Positions 42,223-50,782 of a stretch of 64,000 bases of DNA are shown piece by piece (the stretch's first letter is position 1; each line of letters starts with the position of its first letter). Below the pieces are notes generated by a model. It searched no databases. It was not told where the DNA came from and worked only from the letters and a program-made list of their open reading frames with translations. The stretch is from Gp6-AA40 sp035647075 (lineage in GTDB: Bacteria; Acidobacteriota; Vicinamibacteria; Vicinamibacterales; UBA2999), in NCBI GenBank assembly GCA_035647075.1, contig DASROF010000112.1, positions 1 to 64,000 on the forward strand. Direction: 5' to 3'. Both the position numbers and the translations under genes were made by a program.

Positions 42223-44913
42223 TCACTTCGGCGAAGACTTGCCCTTCACGAGGGCGGGCCAATTCACCACCGTCCTTATGGGCGTGGCATTGGGATCCTC
42301 GGGCGACAAGGCGAGCAGAAAGCGCTGGCCGTCTCCTCGCACATCGTACGGCGCGCCTGTCAGCGGCTGTCCGGAGAATCCGAAGTTGGTGCGGAACAGA
42401 ACGGTCGATGAGCCGACAGTGAAAGTGGGGCCTGGCGTGACAGCGACCGCTACGAGGTCACCATTCGCCGCAACGTAATACAGCTCCCGACTGTCGCGAC
42501 GCCAGCGGGGAAAAGCGCCGCCATTCATCGACACTTGCCACTTTCCTCCCGCGGGATTTGGAAAAGGCTGAACGACAATCTGACTGACACCGGTTTCATT
42601 CGTCGCGTATGCCATCCACCGGCCATCCGGCGAGATCGAGGCGCCGTATTCGTCGAACTGCGATGCGGCATACGCGAATGGTTTGGCATCGCCCGTCAGC
42701 GGAAGCACCCACAGATCCCACGGTGAACCGCCGGTCGTTGACTGCGCGTAGACAAGATACTGGCCATTGAGCGAGTAGGAACGCGGCGTGCGGGCGATCC
42801 CCTTTTCGGGCGCCGCAATCTGCCGCTCCGGGGCCGCTCCATCGGCGACCCTTTCGTACATCGTTGGACCCTCCGCATGTCGATGCGAGTCCCAGGCTAC
42901 GCGGCGACTATCGGCAGACCACACCGGTCCATGGTCGTGCCCTGGATCGGTCGTCAGGCGCGTTTTTACGCCGTGCACCAGGTCATAGACCCAGATATCG
43001 TCGGGGCCATTGGTGGCTTCGGAGTAGGCGACGCGTTCGCCGTCCGGCGAGAGCTGAATCGACACACCGCGAATCGGTGGACCGACCGGTTCGCTTTGCT
43101 TACCGTTGCGATCCGCCCACACGAGCGAGCGGTTGCCGGACCCGCCAGCCCTGGTGCGGTAGGCAACAACACCGGTGTCCGAGGCCGTCAGTACGGGAAC
43201 CTCATCGCCGGCGAACGTCGCGACATCGGTCGCCAACGGAGTCGCATCGCCGGTGAACGCGAGAGAGCCAGGATCAAACGGCCGCGCGAACGCCGTTTGA
43301 TCGCGGACCGTGATGAGGTATCCGTCTGCGTATTGGGGACAGGTGTCCCCCGCCATCAGACGCGTGCGCGCGGTCGCGCCGAGCTCGCTGGCGTAGATGG
43401 CGCGCGTTTCCGGCTTATCGCCGTACGCCAGATAGATGTAGTGCTTGCCATCTGGCAGGAACGACGGGCAGTCGTGATACAGCTCGTCCGGGTTCCGCTT
43501 TGTCACGTCCGTCAGAGTGCCGCCGGTGGCTGGAACAGAGCGGAGGCCGTGCTCGTTGGACGCGATCAGAATCGTTCCGGTGGTACTCCACGAGCTGCCG
43601 CCATGCTGGCCGTCCACAGCGGCGATCGTCTCGACCACACCGCCGCCCGGTTCGACCCGCTTCAGCTTTCCGTCGAGCACGAACGCGACGTACCGGCTGT
43701 CAGGCGACCAGAACGGCGCCGAAAAGCTGTCGACGCCATTCGTTCCAGGAAGCTGGCGGGGTGTGAGGTCGTCGAGCGAGCGAATCCACAATCCCACCGA
43801 ATTACCGGTGCTGGCTGCGTACACCACACGACGACCGTCAGGTGAGATTGCGATCGATTGATTGATGGGGGAATTCTCGACGGGAATCTCGAACAGGAGC
43901 GGTTGCGCGTCAACGGGCGCCCGCCAGTAGGTGGCACCGCCAACGCCGGCAACCAGCAGCAGCACTGCAGCGGCGGCGCCGCCGAACAGCTTCCACATCC
44001 GGCGTCCGCTCTGCGCTGGAGCGGCAGCAGTGGCACCTGGTGCCGCAGCCGGATCGAGCAGCAGCGCGGCATCAGCCGCACCGCTGAATCGCAGCCGCGA
44101 ATCCTTCTGGAAGCAACGCGTCAGCAGCCAGCGAACGCCAGCCGGCGTGTCCGGCGGCAGCTTCGACAGGTCCGGATCTTTCGTGACGACCGCAGCGATC
44201 ACATCCGTGACCGTCTCCCCGGGGAATGCCTGCTTGCCCGTCAACATTTCGTAGAGCACGCAGCCGAAGGCCCACAGATCCGCTCGCCGATCGGCTTCCT
44301 TCCCCCGCGCCTGCTCAGGACTCATGTACGCAGCAGTCCCGAGCATCATCCCTGCGTGCGTCGCCAGCGCGGGAGATGTAATCGTCGGCGACAGCGACGA
44401 ACCCGGAAGCGATCCAGCAGCTGCGGACGATTCCGTCAGCTTCGCCAGACCGAAGTCGAGCACTTTAACGACTCCAGTCTTCGTGAGGCTGATATTGGCC
44501 GGCTTGAGGTCGCGGTGGATGATTCCCTGATCGTGTGCGGCGTCGAGCGCGGCGGCGATCTGCCGGGCGATCTCGAGCGCGTCGGCCACCGGGATTGGCC
44601 CGCGCCCAATGCGCGCGGCAAGAGTCTCCCCTTCGACCAGCTCGAGCACCAGCGCGCGCACGTCGTCGTGCTCTTCGAGGCCGTAGATCGCGGCAATGTG
44701 CGGATGATTGAGCGAGGCGAGCACCTGGGCTTCTCTTGCGAAGCGCGCGAGCCGCTCGGAATCGCCGGCAAAAGACGCCGGGAGCACCTTAAGGGCGACG
44801 TCACGATTCAGGCGCGTGTCGCGGGCGCGATAGACCTCTCCCATCCCGCCCGCGCCAAGCGGGCCCACGACTTCGTAGAAACCTATGCGTGTCCGGTTGG
44901 AAAGAGTTCCCAC
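42223..44913 (-). CDS. membrane-anchored serine/threonine protein kinase with C-terminal TolB/WD40-like propeller
   Basis: An 896-residue protein starting at GTG. The kinase domain (about 10-275) has the Gly loop GPLGAGGMGEVYRARD, the ATP-binding Lys in VALKVLP, catalytic loop HRDLKPANI, metal-binding DFGLAKL and GTAAYMSPEQARG. A membrane helix (about 305-325, LFGGAAAAVLLLVAGVGGA) leads to an exterior beta-propeller with repeated units of the SPDGRRVVYAAS, SPDSRYVAFV and SADSRRVAWDS type. The propeller presumably senses an external ligand, and the kinase signals inside the cell. It is separated from the upstream hydrolase by 4 bp. Confidence 0.95.
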   Translation of the reverse strand: MGTLSNRTRIGFYEVVGPLGAGGMGEVYRARDTRLNRDVALKVLPASFAGDSERLARFAREAQVLASLNHPHIAAIYGLEEHDDVRALVLELVEGETLAARIGRGPIPVADALEIARQIAAALDAAHDQGIIHRDLKPANISLTKTGVVKVLDFGLAKLTESSAAAGSLPGSSLSPTITSPALATHAGMMLGTAAYMSPEQARGKEADRRADLWAFGCVLYEMLTGKQAFPGETVTDVIAAVVTKDPDLSKLPPDTPAGVRWLLTRCFQKDSRLRFSGAADAALLLDPAAAPGATAAAPAQSGRRMWKLFGGAAAAVLLLVAGVGGATYWRAPVDAQPLLFEIPVENSPINQSIAISPDGRRVVYAASTGNSVGLWIRSLDDLTPRQLPGTNGVDSFSAPFWSPDSRYVAFVLDGKLKRVEPGGGVVETIAAVDGQHGGSSWSTTGTILIASNEHGLRSVPATGGTLTDVTKRNPDELYHDCPSFLPDGKHYIYLAYGDKPETRAIYASELGATARTRLMAGDTCPQYADGYLITVRDQTAFARPFDPGSLAFTGDATPLATDVATFAGDEVPVLTASDTGVVAYRTRAGGSGNRSLVWADRNGKQSEPVGPPIRGVSIQLSPDGERVAYSEATNGPDDIWVYDLVHGVKTRLTTDPGHDHGPVWSADSRRVAWDSHRHAEGPTMYERVADGAAPERQIAAPEKGIARTPRSYSLNGQYLVYAQSTTGGSPWDLWVLPLTGDAKPFAYAASQFDEYGASISPDGRWMAYATNETGVSQIVVQPFPNPAGGKWQVSMNGGAFPRWRRDSRELYYVAANGDLVAVAVTPGPTFTVGSSTVLFRTNFGFSGQPLTGAPYDVRGDGQRFLLALSPEDPNATPIRTVVNWPALVKGKSSPK

Positions 44914-44917
44914 GCGG

Positions 44918-45757
44918 TTACTTGAACTTCTCCACGAACTTGAGGAGCATCCGGTTGAACTCGATTGGCTTCTCCATCATCAGGAAGTGCGCCGTCTCGG
45001 GGATCGTGTAGTAGTCCGCCTCCGGATACAGCGTCTTGACTGCCTGCTCGGTCGCCAGCGGCCGCGTCCCGGCGTAGACGGCCAGGACGGGAGCCTTGAT
45101 CTTCTGATCAGACAACTGCGATTGATCCCATGTCGCAGCCATGGCGCCCGCTGCGGTCGCTTCGGGAGTGCCCATCATCATCTTCAGGATGTGCTGCTGC
45201 AGGTCGGGAGTGGTGGCCGGCCCGAACATCCCTTTCACCATCGCCTCGCGCGAGGCGATGGTCACCGCCGGGAGCGGTCCGCGACCGGGCTGTCCGGGTT
45301 GAATCCCATTGGCGGACAACTGCACCAGGCCGTCGACGAGCACCAGGCCGTCGACGAGCACCAGGCCCTTCACCCGGTCCGGGAACATCAGCGCGTATTT
45401 CCGAATCACTGGCGTTCCCATGCTGTGTCCGACGAGGAAGATCTTGTCGACTCCCGCTTCGACACGCACGGCTTCGATGGCGCGCGCGAAGACCTCCATC
45501 GTGAACGTCTTCGGCATACCGCTCTTGCCGTGGCCCGGCAGGTCGAGCGTGATCACGCGGTAACTCTTTGAAACGACGGGCACCTGCTCGCGCCAGGACG
45601 TCTCGTCGCACGTCCAACCGTGGACCAGGACAACGGTCTGCGCGCCTCTCCCGGAAGACGTCCAATGAATCGTTGCGCCGTCAACGGTGGCGGCGGGTGC
45701 CGCCGCTGGGGCCGTCAGCAAGAGCGCCGCGACAAGTGCGGTGGTCAGGATGCGCAT
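44918..45757 (-). CDS. exported alpha/beta hydrolase
   Basis: The start at 45757 is preceded by an AAAGGCG site and gives a 279-residue protein with a signal peptide (LTTALVAALLLTAPAAAPA). The alpha/beta fold motifs are clear: VVLVHGWTCDETSW (oxyanion region), nucleophile elbow FLVGHSMGTP (Ser), and a C-terminal ETAHFLMMEKP with the catalytic His. The Asp is probably in VLAVYAGTRP... or nearby. It is an esterase or lactonase of unknown substrate. An 18-bp tandem duplication inserts an extra LVLVDG unit after the nucleophile region. Confidence 0.88.
   Translation of the reverse strand: MRILTTALVAALLLTAPAAAPAATVDGATIHWTSSGRGAQTVVLVHGWTCDETSWREQVPVVSKSYRVITLDLPGHGKSGMPKTFTMEVFARAIEAVRVEAGVDKIFLVGHSMGTPVIRKYALMFPDRVKGLVLVDGLVLVDGLVQLSANGIQPGQPGRGPLPAVTIASREAMVKGMFGPATTPDLQQHILKMMMGTPEATAAGAMAATWDQSQLSDQKIKAPVLAVYAGTRPLATEQAVKTLYPEADYYTIPETAHFLMMEKPIEFNRMLLKFVEKFK
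45323..45367. repeat. 18-bp in-frame tandem repeat, 2.5 copies, in the hydrolase gene
   Basis: CACCAGGCCGTCGACGAG occurs at 45323-45340 and 45341-45358, followed by a 9-nt partial copy at 45359-45367. It encodes the duplicated LVLVDG in the hydrolase and keeps the reading frame. Confidence 0.9.
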
Positions 45758-45767
45758 GTGACGCCTT

Positions 45768-47069
45768 TCATTTGAGCGAACCAAGCAAGGCCAGATCGAC
45801 AGCCTCGCCCATTGCCTTGTAGCCGGCATCGCCCGGATGGAGATGGTCGCCGGAATCGTACGCGGGCAGGAACTTCGTCGGCGCAGCCGGGTCCCGTGTC
45901 GCCTTGTCGAAGTCGATGACGCCGTCGTATGCCTTGCTGCTCCGGATCCACTCGTTGAGCGCCTGGCGCTTGGCTTCGCCCTCAGCCGAGTAGTACGCCG
46001 CGCCTTCGTATGGCGTCAGCGTGGCGCCGTAAATGCGTAACCCGCGCGCGTGCGCGCGCTCGATGAGTTGCTTATGCCCGGCAATGAGGTCCTCGGCGCT
46101 CGGCGATGGGTTGGCGCGTGCGATGCCGATGTCGTTGATGCCCTCCATTACAACGACGTGGGTCACGCCGGTCTGCAACAGCACGTCGCGATCGAACCGC
46201 GCCAGGGCACTGACGCCGGCACCATCACCTAACACCTGATTGCCGCTGATCCCGGCATTGAGGACCGCAACCGCGCTCCCCTTTCGGGCGGCAAGCCGGC
46301 GCGCCAGCACGTCAGGCCAGCGTGAGTTGGTGTCCGGCGTGGACGCTGCACCGTCGGTAATTGAATCGCCAAACGCGACTACCGCCGTCGTGGCGTCAGG
46401 CGCAACGACCTCCACCCGCGCGAGCAGAAACCACGCGTTCGTCGTGCGGGCGACAGGTAACGTCGCCGAGCCGGAATGGTTCCCAGCCTCAGAGAGGTAG
46501 TTGGTCTGACTTGCCCCGTTGTGCGTGGTCACAGGCGACGGGCTGACGCCGAGATCACCCGGAAGAAATAGATCGACGGCCAGATCGGAGACCGGCGGTA
46601 CCGCGAGTTCGACCGGATCGCTGACGAGCGTGGCCCCGGCGCGAATGGTGGCCGTGGCGCTGCCACCGAATGTCAGCGGCTTCACTGACGCCGCCATGAC
46701 TGCCGAGTCCTTGTCCCGCAATGCCGCATGCGCAGCGCCGATCTGTACGGGCGCGGTGCCGAAGGCGTTGCTCACTACAACTCGAATGCGACTGCCGCCG
46801 ACGCTCACCCGAACGATCTGACGAATCGTTTGATTATTGACCGTGATGGGCGGGGCCCCACCGCGCCCGCCGCCACGGCCTTGAGGAGGCGGAGCAGCCG
46901 TCAACGCAGGAGCCGCGGCACTGGGCGCGGGCGCGACGGGCTGCGCACGTGCGACGAGAGCGGTAGCCCAGGTTGCAACCCACTTTTCGTTGCGACGTGC
47001 CTGGGCGAAAGCCGGGGACGCGATGAAGAGAACGAGCGCGAGGGCGATGAATCGGCGTCTCAGCAGCAT
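45768..47069 (-). CDS. exported SGNH/GDSL-family hydrolase
   Basis: A 433-residue protein with a signal peptide (FIALALVLFIASPAFA). The SGNH blocks are seen: nucleophile in VAFGDSITDG, Gly in a GISGNQVLGDG segment, Asn in EGINDIG (block III) and the catalytic Asp/His in SGDHLHPGDAGY. The first 200 residues form an additional beta-rich domain with a Pro/Ala/Gly-rich linker. These enzymes deacetylate polysaccharides or cleave esters; the family also occurs beside carbohydrate-active genes. It is upstream of the alpha/beta hydrolase by 10 bp. Confidence 0.92.
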   Translation of the reverse strand: MLLRRRFIALALVLFIASPAFAQARRNEKWVATWATALVARAQPVAPAPSAAAPALTAAPPPQGRGGGRGGAPPITVNNQTIRQIVRVSVGGSRIRVVVSNAFGTAPVQIGAAHAALRDKDSAVMAASVKPLTFGGSATATIRAGATLVSDPVELAVPPVSDLAVDLFLPGDLGVSPSPVTTHNGASQTNYLSEAGNHSGSATLPVARTTNAWFLLARVEVVAPDATTAVVAFGDSITDGAASTPDTNSRWPDVLARRLAARKGSAVAVLNAGISGNQVLGDGAGVSALARFDRDVLLQTGVTHVVVMEGINDIGIARANPSPSAEDLIAGHKQLIERAHARGLRIYGATLTPYEGAAYYSAEGEAKRQALNEWIRSSKAYDGVIDFDKATRDPAAPTKFLPAYDSGDHLHPGDAGYKAMGEAVDLALLGSLK

Positions 47070-47076
47070 GACGCCG

Positions 47077-47082
47077 ATTGTA
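47077..47082 (-). promoter_or_regulatory. -10 element of the SGNH hydrolase promoter
   Basis: TACAAT on the minus strand lies 7 nt before the ATG at 47069, so the mRNA would be leaderless. A weak -35-like CTGACA lies 15 nt upstream of the hexamer. Confidence 0.5.
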
Positions 47083-47105
47083 TCTCGCTGGATCAGTTGT
47101 CAGCT

Positions 47106-47140
47106 GCTACTTGCTACTTGCCACTTGCTACTTGTCAGTT
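47106..47140. repeat. 7-bp tandem repeat overlapping the 3' end of the M3 peptidase gene
   Basis: Five units in tandem: GCTACTT, GCTACTT, GCCACTT, GCTACTT and GTCAGTT (47106-47140). The peptidase stop codon is within the last unit. Confidence 0.8.
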
Positions 47141-49279
47141 GATCGGAAATCCCCGATTCTCGAACAGCGCCTTCACGTCAGGGTCATGTCCACGGAACCG
47201 GCGGTAGGCTTCCGCGCGATCAGTGGAATTTCCTTCGGCGAGGATGATCTCGCGGAAGCGCTTCGCAACGGTCTTGTCCCAGGGCCCGCCCGCTTCGAGA
47301 AACGCCTTCCACGTGTCCGCTGCCATCACGTCGGACCAGAGGTAGCTGTAGTAGCCCGCCGAATAGCTGTCGCTGCCAAAGAGGTGATCGAACTGCGGCA
47401 GACGATGGCGCAGTGCGATTTCTCGCGGCATCCCGATACGAGCAAGCGCGTCGCGCTCGAACGTCGCCGGGTCGAAAACGCCATCTGGACGGGTATGCAG
47501 ATCCATGTCGAGAATTGCAGCCGCCAGATACTCCACGGTTGCGTATCCCTGGTTGAACTTCCGCGACTTCTCGATCTTCTCGACCAGCGCTTGCGGCATC
47601 GGCTGACCCGTCTGATAGTGGCGGGCAAATCGATCGAGCACCTCTCGCGTGAGGACCCAGTGTTCATTGACCTGAGATGGGAATTCAACGAAGTCCCGTG
47701 GCGTCGATGCCAGACCGGGATAGGTCACGTCCTGCAGCAACGCGTGCAACGCATGGCCAAACTCATGAAACAGCGTCTCCGCATCGTCCAGAGAGATCAA
47801 TGCCGGAGCGCCAGGAGCACCTTTGACGAAGTTGTTGTTGTTCGACGCAATCGGCGTCACGCTGCCGTCCATCTTCTCCTGGGTCCGGTAGGTCATCGCC
47901 CAGGCGCCGGAACGCTTGGCCGGCCGCGCGAAGCCGTCGAAATAGAACAAGCCGACGTGTGTACCGGTGGCAGCGTCTTTCACCTCCCAGACGAGAACGT
48001 CAGGATGGAAGACGGGCACTTTGCCGGTGATCTCCGTGAAAGAAATGCCGTAGCGCTGTTCAGCGGCCCAGAGTGCCGCGGCCACCATGTTGTTGAGCGC
48101 CAGGTACGGCTTCACCTCGCTCTGATCCAGGTCATACCGCTGCTTTCTGACCTTCTCGGCGTAGTAGAGATAATCCCAGGGCTCTATCGTCGCCGGACCG
48201 TGTTCGCGCGAGGCGATCGCCTCCATGTCCGCCACTTCCTCGCGTACACGCGAGACGGCGGCTGGCCAGACCTGCATCATCAGCGCCTGAGCGGCTGTCG
48301 GCTCCTTCGCCATCGTGTCCGACATTCGCCAGTGTGCGTGAGAGGCGAACCCGAGCAGACGTGCGCGATCCGCGCGTAGCTTCACGATGCGCGCGATGGT
48401 CGTCTTTGTGTCGTTCTGATCGCCGTTGTCACCCCGGCTCTTGAACTTCTTCCAGACGCGCTCGCGCAGATCGCGCCGGCTCGAGAACGTCAGAAACGGA
48501 TCGACGCTCGAGCGGGTGTTGACGATCGCCCATTTGCTGGGAAGTGCGCGTTCGGCCGCAGCGGCCTTCGCGCTGTCAACCAGGGCCGGCGGCAGTCCAG
48601 CCAGATCGGCTTCGCTGTCGAGCACCGTCCAGGTGTCTTCGTCCGCCAGCACCTTCTGACGGAACAAGGCGTAGAGCGACGCCAGTTCCTGGTTAATCGC
48701 CGAGAGTTGTGCCTTGTCCGCCTCGCCAAGCCTTGCGCCGCGGCGCACGAACAGGTCGTGCATGCGTTCGGTCAATCGCTTCTGCTCGAGGGCAAGCTGT
48801 GACGAGGCCAGTGAACCGTAGACGGCAGCAATCCGCGCGAATAATCTGGAGTTCATGAAGATTGCGTCGCTGGCGGCCGCCAGTTTGGGCTCCCACTCGC
48901 GTTCGAGCGCCTGGTACTGTGGGTTCGTGATGTTCTCGGTGGCTACCGCAAAGAGCCGGCCGACGCGCGTACGCGTTCGGCCGCTCCGATCGAACGCCTC
49001 GATCGTGTTGCGAAAGGTCGGCGGCTCGGTACTCGACGCGATGGCATCAATCTCCGCACGCTCTTCTGCGAGCGCAGTGGTGAACGCCTCCGAGAAGACC
49101 TCCGGACGGACAGAGTCCCATGGCGGGACACCACCGTACGGTCCGCTCCATGCTGCCACCAGCGGATTGATCCCGACTCCTGTGTTCGACGTGCCGTCCT
49201 TCGCCATCAAACTCCACACCGACGCCGCAACGACCACAATGGCCGCCGCAGCCGGAAAACCGTACTTGCCCACGAACAT
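47135..49279 (-). CDS. M3-family zinc peptidase (peptidyl-dipeptidase Dcp-like)
   Basis: A 714-residue protein with the M3 zinc motif FHEFGHALHALL and the distal Glu helix downstream. The C-terminal KRFREIILAEGNSTDRAEAYRRFRGHDPDVKA segment is typical of Dcp (given here only as a landmark near residues 675-705). An N-terminal membrane segment or signal (AAAAIVVVAASVWSLMA) suggests periplasmic or membrane-anchored action, unlike the cytoplasmic E. coli enzyme. Family activity is removal of dipeptides or cleavage of short oligopeptides. It has its own promoter, divergent from argG. Confidence 0.93.
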   Translation of the reverse strand: MFVGKYGFPAAAAIVVVAASVWSLMAKDGTSNTGVGINPLVAAWSGPYGGVPPWDSVRPEVFSEAFTTALAEERAEIDAIASSTEPPTFRNTIEAFDRSGRTRTRVGRLFAVATENITNPQYQALEREWEPKLAAASDAIFMNSRLFARIAAVYGSLASSQLALEQKRLTERMHDLFVRRGARLGEADKAQLSAINQELASLYALFRQKVLADEDTWTVLDSEADLAGLPPALVDSAKAAAAERALPSKWAIVNTRSSVDPFLTFSSRRDLRERVWKKFKSRGDNGDQNDTKTTIARIVKLRADRARLLGFASHAHWRMSDTMAKEPTAAQALMMQVWPAAVSRVREEVADMEAIASREHGPATIEPWDYLYYAEKVRKQRYDLDQSEVKPYLALNNMVAAALWAAEQRYGISFTEITGKVPVFHPDVLVWEVKDAATGTHVGLFYFDGFARPAKRSGAWAMTYRTQEKMDGSVTPIASNNNNFVKGAPGAPALISLDDAETLFHEFGHALHALLQDVTYPGLASTPRDFVEFPSQVNEHWVLTREVLDRFARHYQTGQPMPQALVEKIEKSRKFNQGYATVEYLAAAILDMDLHTRPDGVFDPATFERDALARIGMPREIALRHRLPQFDHLFGSDSYSAGYYSYLWSDVMAADTWKAFLEAGGPWDKTVAKRFREIILAEGNSTDRAEAYRRFRGHDPDVKALFENRGFPIN

Positions 49280-49286
49280 CCAGACG

Positions 49287-49292
49287 ACGATA
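49287..49292 (-). promoter_or_regulatory. -10 element of the M3 peptidase promoter
   Basis: TATCGT on the minus strand is 7 nt before the ATG at 49279. No Shine-Dalgarno lies between the element and the start codon. Confidence 0.4.
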
Positions 49293-49391
49293 CCCCCGAC
49301 TCCTGTCTTCTGTCTCCCTGTCTACTAGATCATCTCCTTCCTGACATTTCGAACCGTGATCGCTGATCCTCGATCCCCGATTCCGTCGGCA

Positions 49392-49397
49392 TATCAT
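49392..49397 (+). promoter_or_regulatory. -10 element of the argG promoter
   Basis: TATCAT is 9 nt before the ATG at 49407. It makes the in-frame starts further upstream (from 49356) unlikely and predicts a leader of about 3 nt. Confidence 0.45.
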
Positions 49398-49406
49398 TGG
49401 GAATCA

Positions 49407-50756
49407 ATGGGCACAATTCTCCAGCGTCTCCCGGTCGGCGAACGTGTCGGTATCGCGTTCTCAGGCGGGCTCGATACCAGCGCGGCGCTTCACTGGATGC
49501 GCAGCAAGGGCGCCATCCCGTACGCCTATACCGCCAACCTCGGCCAGCCGGACGAACCCGACTACGACGAGATCCCGAGGAAGGCGCTGCAGTACGGCGC
49601 AGAGAAGGCCCGCCTCGTGGACTGTCGCGCGCAACTGGTCGCGGAAGGCATCGCTGCGCTGCAATGCGGCGCGTTTCACATCGCAACCGCCGGTGTGCCC
49701 TACTTCAATACGACGCCACTTGGCCGCGCCGTTACCGGCACGATGCTCGTTCTGGCGATGAAGGAAGACGACGTCCACATCTGGGGTGACGGGAGCACGT
49801 TCAAGGGCAACGACATCGAGCGCTTCTACCGCTACGGACTGCTGGCGAACCCGTCGCTGCGCATTTACAAGCCCTGGCTCGATCAGGCGTTCATCGACGA
49901 GCTCGGCGGCCGCAAGGAAATGTCCGAATACATGCAGCGTGCCGGCCTTGCCTACAAGATGAGCGTCGAGAAGGCCTACTCCACCGACTCGAACATGCTG
50001 GGCGCTACACACGAGGCGAAGGACCTCGAGCAGCTCAGCTCCGGGATCACGATCGTGGAGCCGATCATGGGCGTCGCGTCGTGGCGTGAGAACGTGGCCG
50101 TCAAGCCGGAACAGGTGACGATCACCTTCGACGAAGGTATACCGGTGGCGCTGAACGGCGAGCGATTCGGCGACGCGGTGGCCTTGATGACCGAGGCAAA
50201 CACCATCGGCGGCCGGCACGGCCTCGGCATGAGCGACCAGATCGAGAACCGCATCATCGAAGCCAAGAGCCGCGGCATTTACGAAGGTCCGGGAATGGCT
50301 CTTCTGTACATCGGGTACGAGCGCCTGGTCACCGGCATCCACAACGAGGACACCATCGAACAGTATCGGGACAATGGCCGTCGACTCGGCAGGCTGTTGT
50401 ATCAAGGGCGCTGGTTCGACCCGCAGGCCCTCATGTTGCGCGAGACGGCGCAGCGCTGGGTCGCGCGTGCCATCACCGGCGAGGTCGTCGTCGAACTGAG
50501 GCGTGGCAACGACTACTCCATCCTCGACACCCGCAGCCCGAATCTCACCTACCATCCCGAGCGCTTGACGATGGAAAAGGGCGAGTCGGCGTTTACGCCG
50601 GCCGACCGGATCGGTCAGCTGACGATGAGAAACCTCGACATTGCTGACACGCGCGACAAGCTGTTGACTTATGCGCGCGCAGGGTTACTCGCCACCGGCG
50701 AAGGCGAGGCGCTCCCGCACCTGCTCGAGCCGGGACCCCACAAGGACGGAGAGTAA
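49407..50756 (+). CDS. argG: argininosuccinate synthase
   Basis: Joins citrulline and aspartate using ATP in arginine synthesis. The protein starts at 49407 (MGTILQRLPVGERVGIAFSG) and has 449 residues, the length of the E. coli-type long form, not the approximately 400-residue form. The P-loop AFSGGLDTSAALHWM is intact, and GDGSTFKGNDIERFYRYG and YKPWLDQAFIDELGGRKEM are typical of the family. No other arginine gene is nearby. Confidence 0.96.
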   Translation: MGTILQRLPVGERVGIAFSGGLDTSAALHWMRSKGAIPYAYTANLGQPDEPDYDEIPRKALQYGAEKARLVDCRAQLVAEGIAALQCGAFHIATAGVPYFNTTPLGRAVTGTMLVLAMKEDDVHIWGDGSTFKGNDIERFYRYGLLANPSLRIYKPWLDQAFIDELGGRKEMSEYMQRAGLAYKMSVEKAYSTDSNMLGATHEAKDLEQLSSGITIVEPIMGVASWRENVAVKPEQVTITFDEGIPVALNGERFGDAVALMTEANTIGGRHGLGMSDQIENRIIEAKSRGIYEGPGMALLYIGYERLVTGIHNEDTIEQYRDNGRRLGRLLYQGRWFDPQALMLRETAQRWVARAITGEVVVELRRGNDYSILDTRSPNLTYHPERLTMEKGESAFTPADRIGQLTMRNLDIADTRDKLLTYARAGLLATGEGEALPHLLEPGPHKDGE

Positions 50757-50782
50757 GGAAGGCGCCGTTCGCGACGAGCGGC

